Source: Chloroflexota bacterium (GTDB taxonomy: Bacteria > Chloroflexota > Dehalococcoidia > Bin125). From it: a stretch of DNA of 18,970 bases. A program made the position numbers and the translations under genes. The number at the start of each line of letters is the position of its first letter. Position 1 is the first letter of the stretch. Of this stretch, positions 1 to 7,802 are shown one piece after another. The stretch covers positions 1 through 18,970 of the forward strand of contig JAPOXB010000096.1 of NCBI GenBank assembly GCA_026707335.1, given 5' to 3'. The notes under the pieces are model-generated. The model did no database searches and was not told the origin of the DNA. It saw only the letters and a program-made list of their open reading frames with translations.

Positions 1-146
1 CCCGCCGCGCAGGCGGCGACGTGGCCCGGCGCGCCCCTGCAGCTATCGATGGTCACCTGCCGCAAGTCGTCGCGGACGCCGGGCCGCTTCCCCCGGACCA
101 TGCGTCGCATGCGGCGCGAGCTGCCGCCGCCGCCCTGAGCCGGCGC
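1..146. other. Window edge downstream of the acyl-CoA synthetase gene
   Basis: Just past the synthetase stop codon a short inverted repeat (CTGAGC/GCTCAG around GCCG) is present without a T-run. A minus-strand frame from ATG 110 runs off the window but matches nothing I recognise. I call no gene here. Confidence 0.4.
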
Positions 147-1571
147 TCAGCCGCGGGCCTCGCGCCGCGCGCGCCACCGATCGAGCCGCTGCAGGGTGCG
201 GGCGGCGGCCGGGATGCTGCCGAAGGCTGGGTAGCCGGCCGCGACGATCTGTTGCATCAGCTCGCCGTTCAGCCGCGCGCTGGCGGGCTCGTGCGACGAG
301 GGGACCACCACTGCGACCGGCTTGCCGATCTCGGTCAGCCGGGGCGTGGCCTGCTCCAGCTCGGACAGCAGCCGCGCTTGCCGCTTGCGGGCGTCGCCGG
401 GGCTCGAGACGGCGCCCCAGCCGTGGCCGGCCTGGACGATCAGCGCATCGAGGTGGTCGTCCGCGGCGATGGCCTCCAGCGTCGCGGCGAGGCCCACGCC
501 CCGCCACAGCGCCTGCGTATCGACGGGGTTGCGGATGCTGGTCCCCGCGATCGGCGTGATCTCGCGCAGGGCCTCCGCCGTGGCGGCGCTCAGGTCGGGC
601 AGGGTGAGCCCGGCGGCGGCGATGTCGTCGGCGCCCTGCACGGACACCCCGCCGCCACCGACCACCAGCGCCACCCGGCCGCCCCGCGGCACGGCGTCGT
701 ATCGCCAGCCGACCAGCATGTCGATCGCCTCCTCCATGCTGTCGACGAGGACGGCGTTCACCTGCGCGACCGCGGCCCGCCAGATCTCGGCGCTGCCGGC
801 CAGGGAGGCCGTGTGCGACCGGGTGGAGCGCGCGCCCGCCTGCGTCATGCCGCCCTTCAGCAGCGCGACCGGCTTCTCGGCGGCCAGTGCGCGTAGCGCG
901 GCGAAGAGGTCGCGGGCGTCGGGCAGGCCCTCGATGTACGTGCCCACGATCTCGGTCTCCGGGTCGGCGAGCGCGTAGCGGCAGAGTTCGGCGGCGTTCA
1001 CGTCGACGGCGTTGCCGAACGAGACCACCTTCGAGAAGCGCAGCCCGCGCAACTGGCCGTCGTAGATGGCGGTGTTGGCGTTCGTGCCGCTCTGCGCCCA
1101 GAAGGCCACGGGGCCGCTCTCCTTCGCGCAGCCGCCGGCGAAGGTCAGGCCGCTGGCGGGCACGTAGAGGCCCAGGCAGTTGGGGCCCACCAAGCGGACG
1201 CCCAGCTCCCCGGCGCGCCGGACGATGCGGTCCTGCAGGGCCAGCCGATCGGCCTCGCCCGTCTCGGCGAAGCCCGCCGTGAAGAAGTGGATGCTGCGGA
1301 CGCCCTTCGCGCCGGCCTCCTCCAGCATCGGCTCCACCAGGCTGGCCGGGATCGACGAGATGACGTGGTCGACCGGGCCGGGGATGCTCGCCAGCGTCGG
1401 GTAGACGGGCAGGCCCGCGATCTCGCCGCCCCGCGGGTTGACCGGATACACCCGCGGGCAGCCCTGCTCGATCAGGTGATCGACGAAGCTCGCCGGACCA
1501 CGTTTGCTCGACGCGCCGACGACGGCCACGGAGCGGGGGTGGAAGATCGGGTCCAAGGGGTGCGGCGCCAC
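147..1571 (-). CDS. ADP-forming acyl-CoA synthetase alpha subunit (CoA-binding plus ligase-CoA domains)
   Basis: Resembles the alpha subunit of ADP-forming acetyl/acyl-CoA synthetase, which interconverts an acyl-CoA with acid plus CoA while making or using ATP through a phospho-histidine. Seen: an N-terminal Rossmann CoA-binding domain (RSVAVVGASS near residues 13-22, YPVNPRG near 42-48, VGPNCLG near 128-134), then the succinyl-CoA-ligase-like domain with SHTASLAG, whose His253 matches the phosphorylated histidine of the family. At 474 residues it fits an alpha subunit; no ATP-grasp beta domain is fused and none lies in the window. I place the start at GTG 1571 because GAGGAG lies 6 nt upstream; an ATG 28 codons further up gives a low-complexity Pro/Arg leader and would overlap the MFS promoter. 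Divergent from the MFS gene. A CaiB-type CoA-transferase nearby suggests acyl-CoA metabolism; the substrate cannot be read from sequence. Confidence 0.87.
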   Translation of the reverse strand: MAPHPLDPIFHPRSVAVVGASSKRGPASFVDHLIEQGCPRVYPVNPRGGEIAGLPVYPTLASIPGPVDHVISSIPASLVEPMLEEAGAKGVRSIHFFTAGFAETGEADRLALQDRIVRRAGELGVRLVGPNCLGLYVPASGLTFAGGCAKESGPVAFWAQSGTNANTAIYDGQLRGLRFSKVVSFGNAVDVNAAELCRYALADPETEIVGTYIEGLPDARDLFAALRALAAEKPVALLKGGMTQAGARSTRSHTASLAGSAEIWRAAVAQVNAVLVDSMEEAIDMLVGWRYDAVPRGGRVALVVGGGGVSVQGADDIAAAGLTLPDLSAATAEALREITPIAGTSIRNPVDTQALWRGVGLAATLEAIAADDHLDALIVQAGHGWGAVSSPGDARKRQARLLSELEQATPRLTEIGKPVAVVVPSSHEPASARLNGELMQQIVAAGYPAFGSIPAAARTLQRLDRWRARREARG

Positions 1572-1632
1572 GGGGAACTCCTCTGAGGGTCGCACGGGAG
1601 GATAGCGGGGCGGGCGATTGGGCGGGGCGGAA

Positions 1633-1653
1633 GCGGCCCATACGATGGGCCGC
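1633..1653. promoter_or_regulatory. Perfect 21-bp palindrome, candidate operator over the MFS promoter
   Basis: Two 9-bp arms, GCGGCCCAT and ATGGGCCGC, flank a 3-bp centre ACG with no mismatch. The element contains the TACGAT -10-like box (1641-1646), ends at the base before the MFS ATG (1654), and lies in the intergenic space between two divergent genes. A dimeric repressor bound here would block the MFS promoter; this function is inferred. No regulator gene is adjacent. Confidence 0.5.
1641..1646 (+). promoter_or_regulatory. -10 box TACGAT of a probably leaderless MFS transcript
   Basis: TACGAT fits the TANNNT pattern and ends 7 nt before the ATG at 1654, the spacing expected if transcription starts at or beside the start codon. 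No Shine-Dalgarno lies at a usable distance and no clear -35 is visible. The same hexamer precedes the tRNA-Ala gene and the reductase gene at 11202. Confidence 0.5.
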
Positions 1654-2976
1654 ATGTCCTCGCGCGCCCGCGTCTCGCCGCCCCCGCCCGACCTGCGCCG
1701 CGCCTATGAGCGCAACCTCCGCGTCTACTACGTGTTCAAGCTGCTCTCCGAGATGTGGCTCCTGATCCCCATCTTCGTCGCCTTTCTGCTGCTCGATCGG
1801 GGTCTCAGCGTGGGGCAGGTCGCGCTGATCGAGTCGCCTTTCTGGCTCATGGCGACGCTGGCCGAAGTGCCGACGGGCGCCGTCGCCGACCGCTGGGGGC
1901 GGCGTGTGTCGCTGCTCCTGGGCGCGGTGACGACGACGGTCGCCATGTTCGCCTTCGGGCTGGCCGACACCATCCCGCTCATCCTGGGCTCGTACATGCT
2001 CTGGGCGACGGCGCTGACGTTCACCTCGGGCGCCGACGCCGCCCTGCTGTACGACACGCTGCGCCAACTGGGCCGGGAGCGGGACTTCGAACGCTTCGCC
2101 GGGCGGGGCGCCGCGCTGAGCGCGGCGGGCGTGCTCGCCGCGACGCTGGCCGGGGGGCCGGTGGCCGGCGTGGTGGGGATGCAGGCGACGATCTTCCTGA
2201 GCGCCGGCACGATGGCGCTGCTGGCGATCGCGACGGCGCTGTTCCGCGAGCCGCCCCATCACGAGACGGGCGCGGCGCCGGCGTCCTACCTGCGGGGCAT
2301 CCGCGAGGCGGCGCGGACCATCCGCGAGCGGCCGGCCGTGCTGGCACTGATGCCGCTGGGGGGCGTCCTGACCACCTGCCCCATGGTGATGGTCATCCTG
2401 ATCCAGCCGTTCCTCCTCAGTCACGACGTCCCGATCGGCTGGGAGTTCTCGCTGCTGCAGGTGCCGATGTGGCTGGGATCGGTCCTGGGCGGGCTGCTGG
2501 CCTTCCGGCTGCTGCGGCTGGGCGGCACGCCGGGGGCGCTGGCCATCGTCGCGCTGCTGGCGACGATCGGCTTCGCGGGCGCGGCGGCCTGGGACCACAT
2601 CGGCGCCCTGGCCTTCATCGCGCTGATCCCGCTGGCCCGGTCGGTGAGCGGACCGCTCACGATCGGCTACATCAACCACCGCGTCCCGTCCGACCAGCGC
2701 GCGACCGTGCTGTCGCTGAACCTGATGGTCTACAGCGTGGCGCTGGTCCCCATCATGCCGGTGCTGGGACTGGTGGCGGACCGGCTCGACCTCCCGGCGA
2801 CGTTCGCGGTCGCGGCGGCGCTCGTCGGCGGGCTGTCGCTGATCAGCGGGCTCCTCTGGCTGCGCGTGCACCGCGCCCATCCCCTGGCCGACGAGCCGCT
2901 CGGCCTGCCGCGCATGGCCGAGCACGCCCTCGGCGCCCCGCTGGCGTCGGGCCTGGAGGGCGACCCGGAGGCCTGA
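1654..2976 (+). CDS. MFS transporter
   Basis: A 440-residue integral membrane protein of the major facilitator superfamily, moving an unknown small solute across the cytoplasmic membrane. Seen: many hydrophobic segments in two halves separated by a charged central stretch (around residues 190-220), and the MFS loop 2-3 signature in the form GAVADRWGRRVS near residues 77-88, after TM2. The count fits the usual 12 helices. ATG 1654 is chosen over the upstream TTG 1618 and ATG 1645 because the TACGAT box overlaps 1645 and lies 7 nt before 1654. The acyl-CoA synthetase gene is divergent and the CoA-transferase gene convergent, with stop codons 10 nt apart. The palindrome at 1633-1653 suggests repression. 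Substrate unknown; drug-efflux and organic-acid MFS families are both possible. Confidence 0.85.
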   Translation: MSSRARVSPPPPDLRRAYERNLRVYYVFKLLSEMWLLIPIFVAFLLLDRGLSVGQVALIESPFWLMATLAEVPTGAVADRWGRRVSLLLGAVTTTVAMFAFGLADTIPLILGSYMLWATALTFTSGADAALLYDTLRQLGRERDFERFAGRGAALSAAGVLAATLAGGPVAGVVGMQATIFLSAGTMALLAIATALFREPPHHETGAAPASYLRGIREAARTIRERPAVLALMPLGGVLTTCPMVMVILIQPFLLSHDVPIGWEFSLLQVPMWLGSVLGGLLAFRLLRLGGTPGALAIVALLATIGFAGAAAWDHIGALAFIALIPLARSVSGPLTIGYINHRVPSDQRATVLSLNLMVYSVALVPIMPVLGLVADRLDLPATFAVAAALVGGLSLISGLLWLRVHRAHPLADEPLGLPRMAEHALGAPLASGLEGDPEA

Positions 2977-2986
2977 TCGCGGCGGC

Positions 2987-4240
2987 TCAGGCCACGGCCC
3001 CCGACTCCCGCAGCGCCGCGATCGCGGCGGCGTCCATGCCCAGGTCCCGGAGCACGGCGTCGGTATCGCGGCCGGGGGCGGGGGCGGCGGTGCGCACGCG
3101 GCCCGGGGTCGCGCCGAGCTTCGCGGCGATCCCGACCTGGCGCATCGTCTCCCCGGAGCCGTCCGGGCGGGGCGCGTCGAGGATCATCTCGCGGGCGAGG
3201 TTGTGCGGGTCGGCGGCGGCCTCCGCTGGGGTGAGCACGGGGGCGGCGCAGACGTCGGTCTGGTTCAGCAGCGCGAACCACTCCTCGGCGGTGCGGGTCC
3301 GGAAGATGGCGCCCAGCTCGTCGCGCAGGCGGGCGCGGGCGGCGGGATCATCGTCGTTCTGCAGCGGGATCAGGTCCTCCCGATCGACCGCGGTGCAGAA
3401 GTTGGCGAAGAACTTCGGCTCGACCGCGCCGAGGCTGAACCAGCGGCCGTCGGATGTGCGGTAGACGTCGTAGTAGGGCGCGCCGCCGTTGAGCACGTAG
3501 CTGCGCGGCGCCAGGTCCGTCCCGATCGCGAAGTGCGCCGCCATCGGCGCGGTCAGCAGCGACAGCACGCCGTCCGACATGGCGAGGTCGATGTACTGCC
3601 CGCGGCCCGTGTGCTCACGCGCGACGACCGCCGCGAGGATGGCGAAGGCGGCCATCAGGCCCCCGCCCGCGAAATCGGCCAGGAGGTTGAGCGGGATGGC
3701 CGGCCGGCCGGAACCCTCGGGGCCGGGCGCGTCGCTGCCGGAGGCGGCGAGCGCACCGCTGGTCGCGATGTAGTTGATGTCGTGGCCCACGTGGGCGGCG
3801 TAGGGCCCGGTCTGCCCGTAGCCGCTCAGCGAGCAGTAGATCAGCCGCGGGTTGCGGGCGGCCAGCGTGTCGTAGTCGACCCCCAAGCGCTTCACGACGC
3901 CGGGACGGAAGCCCTCCAGCACGATGTCGGCCTCGTCCGCCAAGCGGTAGAAGACCTCGCGGGCGGGGTCGGTCTTGAGGTTGAGGGCCAGCGATCGCTT
4001 GTTGCGGCGCAGGGTCGCGTCCGAGGCGGCGCGGCGCAGTGCGGTTTCGTCGCGCGGCGCGGCCGCCGGCTCCGCCCGGACGTCGCGCGCGTCGTCGATG
4101 ACGAGGACGTCGGCCCCCATGTCGCCCAGCAGCATCGTGCAGTAGGGGCCGGGTGCGAGCCGCGACAGGTCGAGGACGCGGAGTCGCGACAGCGCCAGGG
4201 GCGGGCCGTCTGCGTTGTCGGGGGGGATCGCGTCCGTCAT
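2987..4240 (-). CDS. CaiB/BaiF family (class III) CoA-transferase
   Basis: A 417-residue family III CoA-transferase, of the group that includes formyl-CoA transferase, carnitine CoA-transferase and alpha-methylacyl-CoA racemase. Seen: RVLDLSRLAPGPYCTMLLGDMGAD-type N-terminus (about residues 21-44), RNKRSLALNLK near 79-89, LEGFRPGVVKRLG near 108-120, and GHDINY at 152-157, where Asp154 is the expected catalytic aspartate that forms the acyl anhydride in transferases. GHDINY with a following SGAL is the form common in racemase-like members, so either CoA transfer or 2-methylacyl-CoA racemisation is possible. The start ATG 4240 has GGAGG 6 nt upstream. A possible promoter is at 4270-4298. It is convergent with the MFS gene; the acyl-CoA synthetase subunit beyond suggests a shared acyl-CoA pathway. 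Confidence 0.9.
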   Translation of the reverse strand: MTDAIPPDNADGPPLALSRLRVLDLSRLAPGPYCTMLLGDMGADVLVIDDARDVRAEPAAAPRDETALRRAASDATLRRNKRSLALNLKTDPAREVFYRLADEADIVLEGFRPGVVKRLGVDYDTLAARNPRLIYCSLSGYGQTGPYAAHVGHDINYIATSGALAASGSDAPGPEGSGRPAIPLNLLADFAGGGLMAAFAILAAVVAREHTGRGQYIDLAMSDGVLSLLTAPMAAHFAIGTDLAPRSYVLNGGAPYYDVYRTSDGRWFSLGAVEPKFFANFCTAVDREDLIPLQNDDDPAARARLRDELGAIFRTRTAEEWFALLNQTDVCAAPVLTPAEAAADPHNLAREMILDAPRPDGSGETMRQVGIAAKLGATPGRVRTAAPAPGRDTDAVLRDLGMDAAAIAALRESGAVA

Positions 4241-4269
4241 TGCCGGCCTCCGGACTCACCGTCCCGCCG

Positions 4270-4298
4270 ATGCTCCGCTGCCCCCGGCGGGGGGTCAA
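4270..4298 (-). promoter_or_regulatory. Candidate promoter for the CoA-transferase gene
   Basis: On the minus strand TTGACC (4298-4293) is followed 17 nt later by GAGCAT (4275-4270), which keeps only the A2 and T6 of a -10 box. It would start transcription about 20 nt before the ATG at 4240. The spacer holds a C5/G5 inverted repeat. The -10 is weak. Confidence 0.35.
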
Positions 4299-4321
4299 GC
4301 GCCGCCCGGCAGGGCGCCGGA

Positions 4322-4351
4322 TTGCCGGTCCGCAATGGCCGTGTCTACGAT
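4322..4351 (+). promoter_or_regulatory. Promoter of the tRNA-Ala gene
   Basis: TTGCCG (4322-4327), an 18-nt spacer and TACGAT (4346-4351) lie upstream of the tRNA, whose mature 5' end is 14 nt after the box. This spacing leaves a short 5' leader for RNase P. Confidence 0.55.
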
Positions 4352-4364
4352 GGCCCCGCTGTCT

Positions 4365-4440
4365 GGGGCTGTAGCTCAGTTGGGAGAGCGTCTGACTGGC
4401 AGTCAGAAGGCCGGGGGTTCGAGTCCCCCCAGCTCCACCA
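4365..4440 (+). tRNA. tRNA-Ala (anticodon GGC)
   Basis: A 76-nt cloverleaf reads off directly: acceptor GGGGCTG with CAGCTCC, D stem GCTC/GAGC, anticodon stem TCTGA/TCAGA around the loop CTGGCAG (anticodon GGC), variable loop AGGCC, T stem GGGGG/CCCCC around TTCGAGT, discriminator A and an encoded CCA (4438-4440). The G3:U70 wobble pair, the identity element for alanyl-tRNA synthetase, is present. The gene stands alone between two minus-strand genes. No terminator hairpin is evident in the 40 nt after it. Confidence 0.97.
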
Positions 4441-4480
4441 GTACCCGCCCCGCGACATCACCGATGGGGTGGTCCACATC

Positions 4481-4960
4481 CTAGTTCCCGGCCGTCGGGA
4501 ACGGATCCTGCTCGCTCACCATGGCCTGGGACTCCCGGATGGAGAATCCCTGTTCGGTCTTGTCGGCCCAGAGGCTCTTGATGTACGTGAGCACGGCGAT
4601 GATCTCCTCGTGGCTCAGCCGATCGCCGAACGCCGGCATACCGCTCTTGAAGCCGGAGGAGTTGGGATCCTCGAACATCTTCCCGCCCTGGCTGACGATG
4701 CGATACAGGAGCCCGTCTGCGTGGTGCCAGGTGTGCCCGTCGCCGTTCAGCGGCGGTGCCGGTAGCGTTCCATCGGGCTTCCTGACCCGCCAATCGCGTT
4801 GCCCCTCACCTCCCTGTCCGTGACAGACGGCGCAGTTCGAGGCGAACACCGCTTCGCCCGTTTGAGTCGCGTTCGCGGCCCCGGAGTCGGAGCCGCACGC
4901 CACGCTGGCGAGCAGGAGCACGGATGCAACCAACGGGATGAGCCGTCTGGAATGTCGCAC
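4481..4960 (-). CDS. Class I c-type cytochrome, probable lipoprotein
   Basis: A small exported mono-haem cytochrome c for electron transfer outside the cytoplasmic membrane. Numbering from GTG 4960: residues 1-21 are a basic then hydrophobic signal (RHSRRLIPLVASVLLL), Cys22 follows SVA and could be lipidated, CAVCH (43-47) is the haem-attachment motif, and GMPAF gives Met108 as the likely sixth iron ligand. The mature domain of about 130 residues is normal for class I. The open frame reaches GTG 5044, but that adds a 28-residue Pro/Lys-rich leader before the signal peptide, and GGAG sits 5 nt before GTG 4960, so I prefer the shorter form. It is downstream of, and on the same strand as, the VOC gene. 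The redox partner is unknown. Confidence 0.83.
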   Translation of the reverse strand: MRHSRRLIPLVASVLLLASVACGSDSGAANATQTGEAVFASNCAVCHGQGGEGQRDWRVRKPDGTLPAPPLNGDGHTWHHADGLLYRIVSQGGKMFEDPNSSGFKSGMPAFGDRLSHEEIIAVLTYIKSLWADKTEQGFSIRESQAMVSEQDPFPTAGN

Positions 4961-5112
4961 AGCCACTCCGATTGGCGCCGGAGCACTCGCCCCCGCGAGG
5001 CCGCGCTTCGATGGCGGCTTGCCGGACTCAGGCTTCCGCGTCACTAGTACGTGCGACGGCCCTCCCGCAGTTGTCCCCGGAGCGGGCGAACGACGCCGGG
5101 TCGGGACGCTCG

Positions 5113-5535
5113 CTACGGCGCCTGCTGCTCGCAGTCGAACTGCCAGTTGATGCCGAACTTGTCGGTGCAGGCGCCGAAGTAGGCGCCCCAGAACATGTCG
5201 GCCAGCGGCATCGTGACGACGCCGCCCTGCGAGATCTTGGCGAAGAGGTCGTCGGTCTCCTCCCGGCTGGGGCAGGAGTAGGTGATCGAGAAGTTGGTCC
5301 CCATCTCCGTGGGCGGGCCGAACGTCGAGGGCATGTCGCTGCCCATCAGGACGCTCGACCCGATCGGGAACGACACGTGCATCACGTTGTCGCGCTCCTC
5401 CTCGGGGACGCTCACGTCCGGGGGCATCTCGGCGAAGGTCGAGAGCATCTCGAACTCACCGCCGAAGACCGATCGGTAGAACTCGAACGCCTCGCGGCAG
5501 TTCCCGTTGAAGTGCAGGTAGGTGCTGAGCGTCAT
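5113..5535 (-). CDS. VOC superfamily protein, PhnB-like
   Basis: A 140-residue member of the vicinal-oxygen-chelate (glyoxalase/bleomycin-resistance) fold, closest in look to the PhnB or 3-demethylubiquinone methyltransferase-like group. Seen: the opening STYLHFNGNCREAFEFYRSV (residues 4-23), a typical first beta-alpha unit, and the ending WGAYFGACTDKFGINWQF (about 116-133), a hallmark of these proteins. Members of this group often lack a known substrate. The start ATG 5535 has GAGGAG 7 nt upstream. It begins 36 nt after the substrate-binding protein gene stops, on the same strand, so co-transcription is likely. Function beyond the fold cannot be stated. Confidence 0.88.
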   Translation of the reverse strand: MTLSTYLHFNGNCREAFEFYRSVFGGEFEMLSTFAEMPPDVSVPEEERDNVMHVSFPIGSSVLMGSDMPSTFGPPTEMGTNFSITYSCPSREETDDLFAKISQGGVVTMPLADMFWGAYFGACTDKFGINWQFDCEQQAP

Positions 5536-5571
5536 GGCCTCTCCTCGCTTCGCGTCCGCTTGCCGGGCGCG

Positions 5572-7569
5572 CTACTGGTCGATCCGATAGAGGTAGCGCA
5601 CGTCCCACAGCCCGTAGAGGGTGGGCGTCGTGTTGCCGAACACGTTGCGCACGGCGCCCAGACGCTCCGGCAGCGTCGTGTAGACGACGGGCACGTTCTC
5701 GGCCGCGATCGCCTGCGCCCGGTGGTACAGCGCCACCCGCTCCGCGCGGTCCAATTCCTGGCTGCCGCGCACGTACAGATCGTCGATCTCCGCCTCCCAC
5801 GCCGTGGCCGGCTCGGCCTGGTTGGGATGCCAGAGGTGCAGATCCTCGCTGCTGTGCCAGAAGACGATGCCGCCGAACGGGTCCGTCCCGCCGGTGAACC
5901 CGATGACGAGCGTCTCCCACTCGTAGGTGCTCACCAGCGCCGTCACCATGTCGCCGAACTCGACGGCCTCGTAGTCGGCCTGGATGCCGATCGCCTCGAG
6001 GCCCTGCTGGATGCGCACGGTGACCTGTTCCCGCACGTTGTTGCCGCTGTTCGTGATCAGCGCGAAGCGGATCGGGTTGCCGTCGCCGTCCTCGCGCACG
6101 CCGTCGCCGTCGCCGTCCACCCAGCCCAGGTCGTCGAGGATGGCGCGGGCCTGGTCGGGGTCGTACTCGTAGCGGCGCACGTCGGGGTTGTGGAAATCCC
6201 CCGCCGCGGGGCTGACCGACGCCCACTGCGGATAGCCCTGCCCGTGCAGCACGTCCGCGATGATGGCCTGCTTGTCGATGCTGTAGGCCACCGCCCGCCG
6301 GAAGTCGACGTTGCTGAACCAGGCCAGCTTCTCCGGCGCGACGTAGGCGGCGCCCGATTCCGCGTCGGCGCCGGGGTTCATGTTGAACGCCAGGAAGGTG
6401 GTCCCGAAGGCGGGCCCGCGCCGGTAGATCGTGAAGTTGCCCTCGTCCTGCAGGGCCTCCAGCTCCGCGTACTCCCCGCCCAGCACGCCGTGATAGTCGG
6501 CCTCGCCGGACTGGAACACGGCCAGTTCCGCCGCGAGGTCGGGCACGATGCGGTAGTGCACCGTGTCGAGGTACGGCAGCGAGTTGCCCTCGGCGTCCCG
6601 CATCCAATAGTTCTCGTAGCGGCGCAAGGTGATGTGGTCGCCGGGCACGTACGCCTCGATGGTGAACGGCCCCGTGCCGATGATCTCCGCCGGCGGCGTG
6701 TCGAGCCCCCACGTCTCATTGAACGTGCCGTCGTCGACCGCCGCCTCCAGGAGGTGCTTGGGGAAGATCGCCTGGCCCATGGAGCGCAGGAACGGCGCGA
6801 AGGACACCGGCAGCACGTACTGCACGGTGTAGTCGTCGATGGTGGTCACCGTCATCGGCGCCTCGCGCCACTCCCCGGTCTCCGGGTCGGGGAAGCGGAA
6901 GGTGAAGGCCGCGCGACTATTGGCGGGGATGTCGTCGTTGTAGATGATGCGGTTGAACGTGAACTCCACGTCGGCCGCGGTGAACGGCTCCCCGTCGTGC
7001 CAGGTGACGTCGCGGCGCAGGTGGAACGTCCAGGTGAGCCCGTCGTCCGAGTGCTCCCACGACTCCGCCAGCGCCGGCTCCACCTCGTCCGTCAGCCAGG
7101 AGATCTCCGTCAGCCCCTCGAACAGGTAGCCCAGGTACGAGGACGACCCGGCGTCGTTCGCGAGGGCGAGGTTGAAGGTCAGCGGGTCCGCGATCGTGGC
7201 GTACGTCAGGCGGCCGCCGGGCGTGCCGATCTGGTACTCGAACGCCGCCGCGTTCGCCCGCAGTTCCGCCACGACGTCCGGTTGGGTCGCCTCCGGGTCC
7301 GGCTCGGCGGTCTCGGCGTCCGGCTCGGCGGCCTCCTCGTCCGGCAGGGCAGCCTCGACGTCCGTCTCGGTGACTGCCATCTCTGCCTGGGCGGCGGCCT
7401 CGTCCGCCTGGGGGGCGTCGTCGCGGCACGCGACCGCGAGCATCGCCGCCAGGATCACCAGCGCCGTCAGCGTCCACCAGCCGGTCCGGATCGGGCGCCC
7501 TCCCGGCCCCCGCCTTCGCTGACGCGAACCCGAACCGCCTCCCGGCAACCGTCGCGAGCTTCCCCACAT
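5572..7569 (-). CDS. ABC transporter substrate-binding lipoprotein, family 5 (peptide/nickel type)
   Basis: An extracellular solute-binding protein of the DppA/OppA class, 665 residues. Seen: a basic N-terminus, a hydrophobic segment (WWTLTALVILAAMLAVAC) ending in lipobox Cys48, an acidic Pro-Ala linker (about 50-105) with four 7-residue repeats, then the binding domain with features such as LAESWEHSDDGLTWTFHLRR and YSIDKQAIIADVLHGQG. I choose ATG 7569 because GGAGGG lies 7 nt upstream; ATG 7575 is 1 nt from that site and TTG 7582-7584 overlaps it. No permease or ATPase gene is in the window, so the protein is orphaned here. The VOC gene follows 36 nt downstream on the same strand. The ligand is probably an oligopeptide or similar compound but is not determinable. 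Confidence 0.93.
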   Translation of the reverse strand: MWGSSRRLPGGGSGSRQRRRGPGGRPIRTGWWTLTALVILAAMLAVACRDDAPQADEAAAQAEMAVTETDVEAALPDEEAAEPDAETAEPDPEATQPDVVAELRANAAAFEYQIGTPGGRLTYATIADPLTFNLALANDAGSSSYLGYLFEGLTEISWLTDEVEPALAESWEHSDDGLTWTFHLRRDVTWHDGEPFTAADVEFTFNRIIYNDDIPANSRAAFTFRFPDPETGEWREAPMTVTTIDDYTVQYVLPVSFAPFLRSMGQAIFPKHLLEAAVDDGTFNETWGLDTPPAEIIGTGPFTIEAYVPGDHITLRRYENYWMRDAEGNSLPYLDTVHYRIVPDLAAELAVFQSGEADYHGVLGGEYAELEALQDEGNFTIYRRGPAFGTTFLAFNMNPGADAESGAAYVAPEKLAWFSNVDFRRAVAYSIDKQAIIADVLHGQGYPQWASVSPAAGDFHNPDVRRYEYDPDQARAILDDLGWVDGDGDGVREDGDGNPIRFALITNSGNNVREQVTVRIQQGLEAIGIQADYEAVEFGDMVTALVSTYEWETLVIGFTGGTDPFGGIVFWHSSEDLHLWHPNQAEPATAWEAEIDDLYVRGSQELDRAERVALYHRAQAIAAENVPVVYTTLPERLGAVRNVFGNTTPTLYGLWDVRYLYRIDQ
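7273..7356 (-). repeat. Four tandem 21-bp repeats coding heptapeptides in the lipoprotein linker
   Basis: Four in-frame 21-bp units (7336-7356, 7315-7335, 7294-7314, 7273-7293 in coding order) encode EAALPDE, EAAEPDA, ETAEPDP and EATQPDV at residues 72-99 of the substrate-binding protein. Part of a further unit is visible at 7357 onward. They lengthen the flexible acidic linker between the lipid anchor and the binding domain. Confidence 0.8.
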
Positions 7570-7603
7570 GGTCATACCCTCCAAGCACTGCCGTCGCGGG
7601 AGC

Positions 7604-7632
7604 AGCGTATCCGCACCGCGTCCCTATGTCGT
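7604..7632 (-). promoter_or_regulatory. Candidate promoter for the substrate-binding protein gene
   Basis: On the minus strand ACGACA (7632-7627), a 17-nt spacer and TACGCT (7609-7604) would start transcription about 28 nt before the ATG at 7569, leaving a leader that holds the GGAGGG site. The -35 matches four of six consensus bases. Confidence 0.35.
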
Positions 7633-7670
7633 AGCCTGCGGACCAAGTCCGCCGAGCGAGGGAGGCCGCT

Positions 7671-7802
7671 ATGTCGCGTGCGGGGATGCGGGTCGAGCCG
7701 CTCACGCCGACGATCGGCGCCGTCGTGGAAGGCGTCGACCCGACATGGCCGAACCCGCCCCGACTCTTCCCCCATCCAGTCCACCGCGGTCGCCTGTCTT
7801 GA
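7671..7802 (+). pseudogene. Truncated 5' remnant of a TauD-family dioxygenase gene
   Basis: A 43-codon frame starts at ATG 7671 with GGGAGG upstream and ends at TGA 7800-7802. Its first 26 codons match the start of the intact dioxygenase gene at 9680: 32 bp are identical (7689-7720 against 9698-9729) and the shared peptide is VEPLTPTIGAVVEGVD. Similarity includes the GCGAGGGAG ribosome-binding region and stops near 7748, after which the frame turns into unrelated Pro/Arg-rich sequence. None of the iron ligands is present, so it cannot be an active enzyme. Several differences are synonymous (GCC/GCG, GAA/GAG, ACA/ACG), suggesting a once-functional paralogue later deleted rather than a very recent copy. 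It may still be translated as a short peptide. Confidence 0.75.

Noticed and set aside
43..2925. A 960-codon minus-strand open frame over the synthetase and MFS genes
   Set aside because: Its product is low-complexity Arg/Gly/Asp-rich with no domain, and it overlaps two genes with clear family motifs. Long shadow frames are expected at this GC content.
4365..4440. tRNA-Ala as an integration (att) site
   Set aside because: No integrase gene or repeat of the tRNA 3' end is present in the window.
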